Shown here: piece after piece, positions 11,127 to 21,808 of the stretch | How positions within the stretch are numbered: the first letter of the stretch is position 1 | How the letters are laid out: every line of letters starts with the position of its first letter | From: Excoecaria cochinchinensis | Taxonomy: Eukaryota > Streptophyta > Magnoliopsida > Malpighiales > Euphorbiaceae | Length of the DNA stretch: 64,000 nt | Assembly: GCA_947683425.1 (NCBI GenBank) | Contig: CANTUQ010000037.1 | Coordinates: 5,968,501-6,032,500, forward strand | Direction of reading: 5' to 3' | The notes under the pieces: model-generated | Seen by the model: only the letters and a program-made list of their open reading frames with translations | The model's database searches: none | What the model was told of the DNA's origin: nothing | Translations under genes and position numbers: made by a program

Positions 11127-12510
11127 AGCACGGTCGATCTAGCAGATACCTCGGGCAGAGAACGAAGAAGCAGATGCTTTAGCCAAGCAAGCTAGCCTTC
11201 AGACTATAATATCTACAACAGACATTGTTTGGTCAGTCCTATTGGCACCAACCTATAAGACTTACAAAGTTCAAACAATAGAGTCAGTGGAGGGATGGCG
11301 GTTATTGATTTATCAGTAGTTGAGTACAGGAGCTCTACCTAATGACCAAACTCAAGCTCGAAAAGTTATTTGGAGATCTAGTCGCTATGCCATTTTGGCT
11401 GACAAGCTACATAAGAGATCCTTTTTTGGCTTCATGGATAAGGTGTTTGAGTGCAGAAGAAGGTAATTATATACACAAGGAAATTTATGAAGGCATCTGT
11501 GGGGCACATAAGGGCGCACAGGCAGTAGCCTGAAAGGCATTGTTACAAAGATACTATTGGCCCAGTATGGAGAGGGATGCTGTGTGATAAGTGCCAGCGG
11601 TTCGACAATACTATACACCAAAAGGCAGTGAAACAGATTCCAATCCATAGTCCTTAGCCATTTGCTCAGTGAGGAATTGACATTCTAGGTCCGTTTCCCT
11701 TAGCAGCCGGACAGCATAAGTTTTTGGTTGTTATAGTGGATCATTTCACCAAATGGGTTAAAGCAGAGCCCTTAGCCACGATCACCCCAGTAAATATAAT
11801 CAAGTTCTTACAAAAGTCTATAATAATGAGGTTCGGGATTCCACACACCATCATCATTGATAATGGGAAACAATTCGATTGTTCGTCATTTAGGGGAAAT
11901 TATTCGTAGTTAAAGATACATATCTGATTTACTTCAGTATATCATCTGTAATCAAATGGCATGACCGAGGTAACCAATCGAACAATATTGTAAGACTGAA
12001 GAAAAGACTTGATTCTGCTAAAGGCCTCTGGGTTGAAGAGCTGAATAATGTCCTATGGGTATACAGAACATCTCCTAGGGCAGCGACGGGCATCACTCCA
12101 TTTTCACTCACATATAGGACTGAGGCAGTTATTCCATGTGAGATCGGTATCCCTAATGTCCGAACTTCAACTTATAATGCCGAGCAAAATGAAGCAAGCC
12201 TATTGTATCAGCTAGATCGACTTGAAGAGCAAAAGGAGTTTGCCTAAATGCAGAATGCAGCATACAAACAGCGCATGTCATCTTATCATGATAGAAATTT
12301 GAAGGAGAGGTCGTTCATAGTATGACAGCTCATTCTCAAGAAGGTGGTTGTGGCCCAAATAGTGGTAGGGGTAGGAAAGCTCAACCCAAACTGGGAAGGT
12401 CCGTACTTGATACACGAAGTCAGAGGTGGAGCTTAAGAGTTAAAAGATTTCTCTGAAAAAATACTTCCTCATTCATGGAATGTCTCCAACTTGAAGATCT
12501 ATTATCAGTA
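11127..12510 (+). pseudogene. integrase (T1)
   Basis: Resumes with IPRAENEEADALAKQA, the linker after RNase H. The integrase core is visible as VVIVDHFTKWVKAEPL (about 11724-11771, first Asp), IIIDNGKQF (about 11851-11877, second Asp) and SNGMTEVTNRTIL (about 11954-11992, Glu), the DDE triad that joins cDNA to the target. Stops and frame changes are frequent: after DNGKQF-CSSFRGNYS, near 11951, and many after 12000. The zinc-binding N-terminal part is strongly decayed. A normal integrase would be ~450 residues and open. Confidence 0.8.
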
Positions 12511-13100
12511 GTCTCTCATCCAAAGCTCGGTAGTTTTTCATAACGAGTATCACTGTTCATTAGTAGTTCGGCTTTCATTTCTATCGCTCTCTTGGCTGTA
12601 TCACCATTCGAGCATTTTTAGCTAGTATTATATTTCGCTTAGCTCGGCTATATCGCCATTCAAGCAATTGTACTAGCTAAATTATTAATAAAAAGGTATA
12701 TTCATGGAAAAAAGTGGTGTTTTGATTAAGTGTATTATCAGTAAATAGTGGCTCAAACTCAGCAGTTTGGCCATTGAGTAACCCCGTTGTATGATAATAG
12801 CTCACTCGGCAATATTGCCATAAGAGCATTTATTCTATTGTTTATCACTTAGTTCGAGTATATCACCATTCAAGCAACCGTATTATTAGTTATATTAATA
12901 AAGGAAGACTCCTATTAAAACTCAATACGTTACACTGCTCGGCTTTATCGCCATTTATTCTATGCTATCGCTCAGATAAACAAATCACTCTCCTATTCGC
13001 GCATGGATATTAAAGTGCTTGGACAGTGCGGTTATTTACAATAATAATTCAAAGTTCTCGAAGATCAATAAATTTTTATTTCATTAAATTTGAAATTTTT
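12510..13100 (+). repeat. degenerate tandem repeats in the 3' untranslated region of T1
   Basis: Variants of CTCGGCTATATCGCCATTCA followed by AGCA recur at about 12593, 12643, 12806, 12850 and 12938, interspersed with AAATTATTAATAAAAA-type stretches. Variable tandem repeats between pol and the 3' LTR are known for Tat elements. No gene was seen here. Confidence 0.55.
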
Positions 13101-13137
13101 TTACAGATATGTAGTAAAAGAAACAATATAAAGAGGC

Positions 13138-14991
13138 TTATTCATCCGGATACACTTCGTTCGGCCACGACCAATCCATATTGGGGTATCGCCCTTTTAT
13201 AGTGGCAGAAAGCTTCTGACTAAAAGCCAGACACTTGTCAATTACCAACTCTAAGGACTTATACTTTAGATCGAAATATTTCTCCTCCAGGTCAGCGTTC
13301 TCCTTCTTAGCCTTTTTAACCTCAGTTTTGAGCTTGTCCAGCTCGGCCTCTACTTCGGCTCTTCTCCTCTCATGAGCAACTGCTCTTTCCTCAGCTTCAG
13401 CAACCTTATTGAGTGCATCGGTTGCCTTGACCTCAACTTCCAGAGCCCTCTTTTCATAGTCCTTTAACTTGCTCTCAGCGAAATTAGCTCAAAAATGCTG
13501 CCCAACCACATATTGTATCTCCCTCTTCCAGGCTATAATCAGCCTGTTCATTTTGGCAATGACAACTCCACCCAGTATTGACCCTTGTAATGGAACATAT
13601 GAAGATTTAGAATGTAAACAATATTTATCAGGATAGGATAAATGAAAACAGAACAAAGGAACTCACCTCTATCTGATGCCTCTTGATAGCAACACTTAAT
13701 TCATCAACATTCAATTACATCAGAGGGGCAAATTCCTTCAGAACGCAGGCCAACTGATGTATGAAGTTGCTGAAGATAGGGTTATCCCGGGAGTACGCGT
13801 CCCCCCTGCCCGCTCCAGAATTCGAATAGCTCGTCAGTAAGAGCTTTTATATTCGATGTTTCGGACTTAGGGTTTAAGGTTCTTGCTCCAGCAGTGTCCT
13901 CAGGAGATAGAGGCCCGGGAGTAGTCTTTTGTTCGGCTGAGCGAGCTTTTGCCACTTGGGTCTAGGGTGGAGTGTTGCCCGGCACCTCAATTGGAGCCAA
14001 GCTAGTAGCCGAAGCTGGTGTGATCGGACTGTGAAAAGATATTGCAGGGTGGGTCTTTTGCGGTGCTTCGGCAGGTGCTTGGCTTGTTTGTGATTTCTGC
14101 CTCTTGGCTCTCATTATCTCAACTATGCTCGGTTGATTAGTCCTCTTCATCGCTACAAAAAAGAAAATAATGAGAGAGTATTAGAATACAAGAACTACTA
14201 AAAGAGTATACCTTTTCTAGGGCACCGATATGATATTTTTGGGATTAAGCTGAACTAGAGAAGCTCCTTGATGTCTATTTTGTTTTTGGCCAAAGCTTTC
14301 CACCGGACCAGAGTTCATTCCTCCTCGTTAGAAAGATATAAGGAGTTGTCATTTTTGTTGACATACTGGCCCTAGGTTGTTCGAAAACTGAACTTATAGT
14401 CATTATCCACAATGAAGAAGTGATTCTTCCAATTCTTCAAGGACTCCAGGTTCCCTAAAAAGATTCCATAGCCAACTCAAGCCTGGATTTAGTTATGGTC
14501 CTCAATAGTTACCCAGAGCCCGGCCATATGGGTAGCCTGGAAAAGTTAGAGGGTCAGATCGATGTCATTGTCGGCTGCCCACATCTGTAATGCCGAAATA
14601 GTTTGCCATGTGTTTAGATGAATTTGGCCCATGGTCAAACCATAATAATTTAGCATCTCAACCTCAAATTCCGTTAGGGGAAGGCTCATTCCAACCTTGA
14701 AATCTGCCTCATAGACAACTATGATCTTCTTGCCCGAAAATTGGCATTAGCTCGGACATTAGCCCTGGCAGCTCAAATCATGTAGCTTTCACGAATGCCC
14801 AGACATTCATGCAGTTCGACCATCTCACCACTCTTAATAACCGAGCTAATATTTCCCACTCGAGGAAGTCTCATGGGCTCCTTCTTTCTTAATGGGCTTG
14901 GTTGACTGGTACTAGGAGATCCTAAGATATTATCGTGCAAAAGACCTTTCTCCACTCTCACTCTCTTACTGGAACTCACAGAGGTACTCAT
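13138..14991 (-). pseudogene. antisense additional ORF (aORF) of T1
   Basis: Minus-strand reading starts near 14991 (MSTSVSSSKRVRVEKG) and runs through a conserved globular part at about 14700-14230 (FEVEMLNYYGLTMGQIHLN, then NLESLKNWKNHFF), with stops. A polar linker follows at 13962-14150. The part ending at the TAA at 13138-13140 is ~110 residues and strongly charged, with Glu/Lys/Ala-rich heptads (EAEERAVAHERRRAEVEAEL), predicting a coiled coil. A candidate 83 bp intron is at 13584-13666, with donor AG/GTGAGT. Tat elements are known to carry antisense ORFs downstream of integrase. The globular part resembles proteins annotated as 'putative gypsy-type transposon' in plants; the function is unknown. 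Confidence 0.65.
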
Positions 14992-15510
14992 TGAAAGAAA
15001 AAGAAGACGATCAAGACACTAACCTAAAAATTGTTGGATCTAATCAGAAGGAGGTATCGAAAACGAGGATGAAACAATAGATTAGAATAAATCAGGATCG
15101 CTCAGAAAGCCAGAGAAGGGATTAAAAACTGAAGGATGATAAAGATGTTGAAATCGAGATCGAGAGGACTGGAATCAATAAAAATAGAAGACAAGATAAC
15201 AAGGCAACGAAAAATAACTTTGAGCAAAAGCAAATATAGGGAAAGGAAGAGATATATATAACCGATAGTAAAAAACAAATGTGGCTGCTAAGGAGTGGCT
15301 GTGTCAGTCATCATAAGTGTTGGCGTGGAATTCAGAGCGCTTCCTGACACCAGTGTCTCCCTCTCTTTTCATAACTTCTTTCATCGTCGAAACACGTATG
15401 ACGAGACGTCAACTTGTCCTGTCATTATGATCTTTTAATGGGCCATGCGCCTGTCAGCTATCTATTTAAAAATAAATTGCCATCTCAACATCTGACATAA
15501 ATGTCATATA
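14992..15510. other. T1 spacer between antisense ORF and polypurine tract
   Basis: No open frame or RNA gene recognised. On the minus strand this would be the promoter or leader of the antisense ORF: a TATA-like TATATATAAC lies at 15252-15261 on the plus strand. Confidence 0.5.
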
Positions 15511-15511
15511 C

Positions 15512-15531
15512 TGAGAGGGGGGGGGGACTTA
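15512..15531 (+). promoter_or_regulatory. polypurine tract of T1
   Basis: GAGAGGGG followed by a run of G and then ACTTA directly precedes the TGATACCCGG start of the 3' LTR: the plus-strand primer site. Confidence 0.8.
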
Positions 15532-15995
15532 TGATACCCGGACACTCTCTCCAAGAGTTCGATAACCGGGCTTCTCAGGATATCGTCCACGGCAATTGCT
15601 TGGTCTATCTAAATAGCTCAAAACTAGTATTTAGAAAGTTATTATTTGCGAAAATCTCTAGGATATTCAGCAGATCCTAATCTCATAATAATGAAAGTTA
15701 TCTGGAATCACCCAATAAATCCTTATAAATCAAGAATCAAGTGCCAATCAAGGATTCTGAAGGATTCTCTCCTATTTAGAATTCTACTTCCTATTCTATT
15801 TAAGGGAAGAGCTCTATATAAAAGAAAGAAGCAGGTATGTTTCCTCTTTCTGGAATCTCTCAACAGAAAAAAAACATGCTTTAGTCAATTTACTGACTTG
15901 ATCGTCGGAATCTTACTTGTCAGAAACCCATCGATTTTCTTATATTTTCAGGTGACTTATTCAAGAAGACGTCCTGAAAAATCTGATTGTCATCA
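15532..15995 (+). mobile_element. 3' LTR of T1
   Basis: Begins TGATACCCGG and ends TTGTCATCA, 464 bp, and matches the 5' LTR. TATA box at 15813-15822. The following bases TATAT repeat the TA-rich left flank. The 164-residue ORF crossing it is chance. Confidence 0.9.
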
Positions 15996-16330
15996 TATAT
16001 GTAGATATATAACTTTGAAACTTTTTAATTTAGTAATTACAATAAGTAACGTCGTGTTTCATAAGTCAAATTCATCTAGTGATCTTTTGGATTTTGATAA
16101 GGAAAAGATATATTTAATAAAGTTTTTTTTTCCACGTTAACCTCAACTTACATACCTAACTTTAAAGTTTTTTTTAATAAAAAATAATTTTCGATATAAT
16201 AACAAAATACTAAAATAAATACTTTAAAATTTAACTAAGACAAAAAAAATATGGTGTTTTCACAAAATTAAGTTTAATAATAATATAATAATACATGATT
16301 AGGTTGATAATGATAGGTACTTATTATATA
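15996..16330. other. AT-rich spacer, no gene seen
   Basis: Low-complexity sequence between T1 and the hAT element. Confidence 0.6.
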
Positions 16331-16338
16331 CAATTGCA

Positions 16339-17297
16339 TAGAGGTGATCATGGATTGGTTAACCAGTTCATGAGACTCAAAAAAATCAGTCCATTAACTA
16401 TCGATTTTTGAAAATTACTAACTATTAACTAGTCTGTTACTATCGGTTAACCAGTCCATCGATTTCAGATTTTCGGATCGATTAACCAATATTATTTTGG
16501 TTAACTACTATAATTATAAAATACATTCATAAAAAAAAAACTAAAATGTTCATATTACTTAAAAATAAAAATTAGAAACCAAACATAATTCAATATAATA
16601 TTCAAATTATAAATATAAATAAAAAATATTGTGTCAATATGTATGCATAAGATAGAAAAATATAATAAATGGAAAAATTAAAATTTATTAATTTTATTAA
16701 ATATTAATTATTACTTGCAACGAATTTTATTTTTATTTTTAAAGCGAAATATATTTAATTAGAATTGCAAATGTTAAATATTACCTATAAGAATATTAAA
16801 ACTAACATTCCACATTTTAATTGAATATTATTCAAATTTTAATAATTTAAATATAAAATATTTTAATTAAAGAGTTAAAATTATTAAATTAATTACAATT
16901 AGAAATTAATTATATATATTAAAAAGTTTGAAAAGGAAAAAATTTTGTATGCGTAAAAATAAAAGTTCATCACATATATAATTTTTCATTAATATATTAA
17001 TGTTATATAATTTTTTGAATATATTATGATTTTCATTATTGAAAAATTGATAAATCAATAAATAATAATAAATACTAAATATAGACATATTAAATAATTA
17101 ATAAATTGACTAAAAATTTGGTTATCGGTTCGGGTAACCGGTTACATAAACCAAAACCATTAACCAGTCCATTAATATCGATTTTTTCAAAACACTAACC
17201 ATTAACCAATCAATTACAATCGGTTAATCAATCAATCGGTTCAGTTGCGGATCAGTTTGCCGGTTAACCGTATCAACGGTTTTTTTTCTCACCCTTA
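16339..17297. mobile_element. non-autonomous hAT element
   Basis: 959 bp bounded by TAGAGGTGA on the left and TCACCCTTA on the right, inverted with 7 of 9 bases matching. It is flanked by a perfect 8 bp target duplication CAATTGCA (16331-16338 and 17298-17305), diagnostic of the hAT superfamily. Subterminal zones at both ends are rich in GGTTAACC and CCATTAACCAGTCC-type repeats; the interior is AT-rich without a transposase. It needs a transposase from elsewhere. Confidence 0.88.
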
Positions 17298-18802
17298 CAA
17301 TTGCATCTATTTTTTGAGAGTGGATAATGGGGCACTACAAGAATTTAAGGATTTCCTGACGGAAAGCCAGGATTTTTTATCGGGAAATGAAATTGCCGAC
17401 GGAATGCAATTTTGTCGGCACTGTGAACGTAGGCAAAAATTGCCGACGGAGCAAAAATTGCCGACGAAAATATTGTTCCGTCGGCAATTTTCCCGACGAA
17501 ATTTAATATTCCGTCGGTAATTTTCCAGATGAAATATTAAATTTCGTCAGGAATATACCGACTGAATTTAATATTTCGTCGGCAATTTTCCCGACAGAAA
17601 TTTAATTTCGTTGGTAATTTACCGACGGAATATTAAATTCCGTCGGTAATTTTAAAAAAAGATAAAAAAATTTCAAAATTTCCAAACGGAAGTTAAATTC
17701 TGTCGGGAATTTACCGATGAAATTTAATACTCCGTCGAGAATTTCCTGACGGAATATTAAATTCCGTCGGTAAATTCTGAAATTTTTTATTTTTTTAAAT
17801 TACAGACGGAATTTTCCGTCGGTAATTTAAAAAGCAAATAAAAAATTAAATAAAACAATTCTAGTACAGCTCAATTCTAATTAATTCGAGTACATGCTCA
17901 ATTCCAGTGCAATTAATTATAATCTAGTATAAATTTAACTAAAAGATACTAGTCAAAATTAAATACTACATATGCATTAATAAATGAGAAATAACAAACT
18001 AAAATCATGTAGAATAAAAGTTGTTTAGATGAAAAATAAACCCAATCTATCTATCCTATACAATCACAAAGTTAAATTCTCAAAAATCTTAACAATTTCA
18101 AAATGAATCATACTATTAATAGAAATAATAATAATAATTAAGGTACAATAATTAACATAAATAGATAACAATTATTCTAACAACAAACAATAAACATTAA
18201 CAACAATAATATTAACAAACAACTTAATTTTCAATATATGCGCATTTTATTATTACTCAACAATATTAAAACTACTAATATCCTCAAATAAACTTTTTTA
18301 AAGAAATATTTACAATCATGCCAGTAATTACATGGAAATATTGTAGCAGTGGGGCCTTCTACAATTTTGCAATGGGGGTACATAAGCATGTGCAGCACAA
18401 GCCAAGGAATTAACATGACAAGCTGTTCCCTCACACCCTAATATATAGGAAATTCTACCTACGGTACAGCAAAGAATCCAGTACAAATTGGAACACAGAG
18501 GTTCCCAGAGGACCGAATTGAACGACATAAGTAACCAACAATACAAAACCTCAAAAATTAAAAGCAATTAAAAGATTATTATTTTTATTATTTTCTCATA
18601 ATACTAACACTAATAAATATTTCATTCAATTATTTAACAATAATCTAACTAATACTAATACTAACATATTCTTCAAAATTTTTTTCAAAGTATTATTAAA
18701 CAATAATGAAATGTTTAATTAACATAAATAAAAATTAAAAATTCTAAGAACAGTAACACTAATAACTAATTTAGAATTTTATTCAACATTATTAACCTTT
18801 TA

Positions 18803-18803
<1 letters not shown>

Positions 18804-18844
<41 letters not shown>

Positions 18845-18845
18845 T
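18804..18845. repeat. (TAA)n microsatellite
   Basis: About 13 ATA/TAA units inside CACTA element 1. Confidence 0.9.
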
Positions 18846-18894
18846 ATAATTAATTAAATAAGTAAATAAATAAATAAAATGAAAACAGAGCATG

Positions 18895-19175
18895 TATGTT
18901 ACCTCATGCCGCTGGAGGAGGATGGAAGGCAAGGAAGGGTGCCGGAGATGGAAGGCCGACCACCACGCCAAAGCAGCAATCGCCGACGCCGGAGTAAAAG
19001 GAGCCACGCGCGGAGGAGGAGTGGTGGAGCGGGAAAGGAAGGGGAGAGGGAGGGGAGGAGGCTGCCGGTTGGTGGAAGGGGGCGGCGGTGGGCAATGGTG
19101 CAAGGGAGCTGGGATCGGGAGGGAGGGGAGAGGGGGGAGAGAGAGGAGAGAGGGGCAGGTGAGAGAAAATGTTAG
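18895..19175. other. purine-rich GC-elevated island inside CACTA 1
   Basis: A GGAGG/GAGGGG-rich stretch embedded in AT-rich sequence, overlapped by open frames on both strands. It might be a captured gene 5' end, since plant leaders are often CT-rich on the sense strand, here the minus strand. No family was recognised. Confidence 0.35.
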
Positions 19176-19732
19176 ATTTTATAGGGAAATTTTAGCGACG
19201 GAAAGTGAAATCCGTTGCTAAAATTAGCGATGGAAAACCTTTTCGTCGCTAATTCGCGATGGAAATTGAAAAATTAGCGACGGATTTAAATTTTCGTCGC
19301 TAATAATATAAATTAATTTTTTTAATAATTTTAGCGACGGAAATTGAAATTATGTCGCTAATTTTAGCGACGGATTTTAATTTTCATCGCTAATAATATA
19401 AATTATTTTTTTTAATAATTTTAACGACGGAAATTGAAATTCCGTTGCTAATAATATAAATTATTTTTTTTAATAATTTTAGTGACGGAAATTGAAATTT
19501 CGTTGCTAATTTTAGCGACGGGTTTTAATTTCCATCGTAATTTCAGTCGTTAAAACTGAAGGAAAATTATTCTCGCCATTTTCAGCGACAAAATTTTTTT
19601 ACCGTCCCTAATTGGTGACGAAATTTTTTTCTGTCACAAATTAGCGACGGAATGTCCTTTTCGTCACAAATTAGTGACGGAATTTCAACCGTCGCGAAAT
19701 TTTCGTCGCGAAAACTACAATTTCTTGTAGTG

Positions 19733-20079
19733 GGGACTTAGTTGTAAAATAGAACCAAAATATTCAGTGTTTAAATAGAAAAACATGCATGAAATTATAC
19801 CCAAAACTTACATTTTACACTTTTTTTTTTCCAATATGCAATGAAACTACATTCTATTATATCAAAAATAACTAATCATATATTTGACTTCAAAACCTCA
19901 GTGCTGCTAAATTTACAATTTCACATGTCAAGAAAGATGTTCTACCACAACATTAAGAAAAGGTTGAATTCAAAGTTATTGCAACTCAAATTCACTCAAA
20001 AACCCTCAAAGTTGAGGGTAACACAGAAACAAGTAAACATGGTCTCTATAAATTAATTCCAATTCTGATCTCAATGAAT
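19733..20079. other. AT-rich sequence, no gene seen
   Basis: Flanks the eS12 fragment on its 3' side. It could contain decayed 3' untranslated sequence. Confidence 0.5.
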
Positions 20080-20297
20080 TTAATCCTTAGCTACTAAGTA
20101 AGACTTGATGTGTTGCTGAACAACATTAAGTCCACTTTCCTCCCCATAATCCTACAAAATTTGCAATAATGCTATTAGACACGGACTAACTCGGCAAAAG
20201 ACAAGAATAGAAATTCAAAACAAGTTTGTACCTTAACCACAACGCAAGAGCAACCAACTACTCTCCTGGCCTTGCCCTCGGAATCAATCTTACATAA
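20080..20297 (-). pseudogene. RPS12: ribosomal protein eS12 (RPS12) fragment, two C-terminal exons
   Basis: Minus strand. The exon 20297-20232 encodes LCKIDSEGKARRVVGCSC followed by VVVK, with an upstream CTGCAG acceptor and a GTAC donor. The exon 20151-20080 encodes DYGEESGLNVVQQHIKS and ends with a stop after YLVAKD. These are the conserved C-terminal 45 residues of the cytosolic small-subunit protein eS12 (the family is ~140 residues), and the LCKIDSEGKA and VVGC motifs are unmistakable. The preceding exon (ending LGEWAG in the family) was not found upstream to 21220. So this is a truncated copy, with both exons and splice signals intact. Confidence 0.75.
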
Positions 20298-21220
20298 CTG
20301 CAGTAAAGGATCAAGAAATATCTGAGATGATGTTGAATTACATAACTACATAGTTCTCTAAGAGAACGATAACTACATTGCGAATATGGTGGGATTTTAA
20401 GTAATGAAAAGAAAAGAAAAACTCACAAGGAGTAAGCACAACTAAAATATAATTCATCTCTCAAAGTGAAACAAATTGATGTTGTGAGATACAAAGTAGC
20501 AGAGCAGCTGACAGAATCATTACCAAATACAAGAATCAAAATTTTGACAGTAAAGCTTTACCAGTCAATGACAACATGTGTCTAAATCAGATACTGTAAA
20601 TGTTCCAATAACAAAATGCAAACGATTTTTTTTTTCTTTTTTTAAGCAAGGAGAATTTAAAATATTCTTTTGTTAAAGAAGGAGAAAACTAACATACTTT
20701 CAGAAAACAAAGAACTTAATGAAGCACAAACGAAAAGTCTTAGTCGTCCTCGTTTGCAGTTGGGATGTCATGCATCTGCCACAATTTGACAGATTCAAGG
20801 TCTTATTTTCTATTCAATAAGCTTAAAAGCAAGCATAAAGGGCATTGAACACAAATAAGTTTAAACAACTTTTTAAAAATAATTTTTAATTGAATTTTTG
20901 GTGTTGCTTTTCCTTATATATTTCGTTTTATATCCAAGCATTTTATTGAAACATATTACAGTTAACTATAAAGATATATAGCCTTCATACTCCTCTAATG
21001 ACTCAATTTTTTTATAGGAAATTGAATGACTTAAGCCATAATAAAACCCAGCTGACTGGCCCAAAATGCTTCAGTAGGACACATTCTAATTATCCCTTGA
21101 ACTCCTAACATTTACAAAAAAATACGTATCGCCAGTAATGGCCCATTGAGTGGAATAAGCACAGGATACGAAATTCTACATTGACTAGAGAAGACATTAA
21201 AAAATGTCCCAAATAAGGCT
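20298..21220. other. no gene recognised
   Basis: AT-rich. Expected upstream exons of the eS12 fragment were looked for on the minus strand and not seen. Confidence 0.5.
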
Positions 21221-21397
21221 TGATAGCAATGCTATCCTATCCCACATCGGCTGGAGATGAGCTGCAAGTGGACCTTATAAGGCCATGGACCACCTTCTCC
21301 CTATACGAGGCCTTTTAAAGCCGTGAGGGCTCCAGCCCAAAGCGGACAATATCGTACAGAGCTTGGTGCTCCCGATAAAGTCAGAATGGCTTTATCA
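21221..21397 (+). repeat. 5' LTR of TRIM 1
   Basis: TGATAGC...TTTATCA, near-identical to 21480-21657. Confidence 0.9.
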
Positions 21398-21417
21398 TTT
21401 GGTGCTTTCATTGAGAG
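21398..21417 (+). promoter_or_regulatory. primer-binding-site-like sequence of TRIM 1
   Basis: TTTGGTGCTTTCATTGAGAG directly abuts the LTR end, starting with the same TTTGGTGC as element T1. Confidence 0.5.
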
Positions 21418-21479
21418 ACGAGGGCCAGCACCCAGCGGCCAGCGCCCGAATACCTCTTTCGGGGGGGGGGGGGGAATAA

Positions 21480-21657
21480 TGATAGCAATGCTATCCTATG
21501 CCACATCGGCTGGAGATGAGCTGCAAGTGGACCTTATAAGGCCATCGACCACCTTCTCCCTGTACGAGGCATTTTAAAACCGTGAGAGCTCCGGCCCAAA
21601 GCGGACAATATCGTATAGAGCCCGGTGCTCCCGATAAAGTCAGAAATGGCTTTATCA
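21480..21657 (+). repeat. 3' LTR of TRIM 1
   Basis: Preceded by a G-rich polypurine tract and followed by the AGGCT duplication. Confidence 0.9.
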
Positions 21658-21808
21658 AGGCTTAAACTCAATCTAGATCAAAAACATAATATTTGCTCCT
21701 TCATATTGCTTTTTCTTGAGTCGACAGCAGACATATTACTTGTCTTAAATCTAGAATTCTTTGAGATACACTGAAGTACAAATTGAATGGAAAAACTCAA
21801 TTTTAAAA

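Larger units (their letters stand above)
4317..15995 (+). mobile_element. Tat-type Ty3/gypsy retrotransposon T1, near full length, inactive
   Basis: Both LTRs are present (4317-4750 and 15532-15995) with gag, protease, RT, RNase H, a second archaeal-type RNase H and integrase between them on the plus strand, then an antisense extra ORF and a purine tract before the 3' LTR. The double RNase H and antisense 3' ORF are hallmarks of the Tat lineage. A possible TATAT target duplication flanks it, but it lies in TA-rich DNA. The coding region has many stops, and the protease Asp and one RT catalytic Asp are replaced. A 2.6 kb solo LTR (8539-11126) splits the pol region between RNase H and integrase. 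Confidence 0.9.
17333..19732. mobile_element. non-autonomous CACTA (En/Spm) element 1
   Basis: Begins CACTACAAGAA and ends TTTCTTGTAGTG, exact CACTA-type inverted termini, with GGG target duplication on both sides (17330-17332, 19733-19735). Subterminal repeats are dense: on the left CCGACGGAATATTAAATTC-type units in both orientations (17380-17830), on the right TTAGCGACGGAAATTGAAAT-type units (19190-19700). Such arrays bind the transposase. No transposase domain was recognised in the 2.4 kb. Confidence 0.92.
21221..21657 (+). mobile_element. complete TRIM retrotransposon 1
   Basis: Two direct LTRs of 177-178 bp (21221-21397 and 21480-21657), both starting TGATAGCAATGCTATCC and ending GGCTTTATCA, enclose only ~82 bp. 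The inner part starts with a primer-site-like TTTGGTGCTTTCATTGAGAG and ends in a long G run (polypurine tract). A perfect 5 bp target duplication AGGCT flanks it (21216-21220, 21658-21662). The LTRs contain CCCACATCGG and CCCAAAGCGGACAATATCG blocks common to a plant TRIM-like family. No coding capacity. Confidence 0.9.

Noticed and set aside
18792..19221. Overlapping ORFs at the purine-rich island of CACTA 1
   Set aside because: Low-complexity Gly/Arg or Pro/Ser; no family recognised, although a captured leader cannot be excluded.
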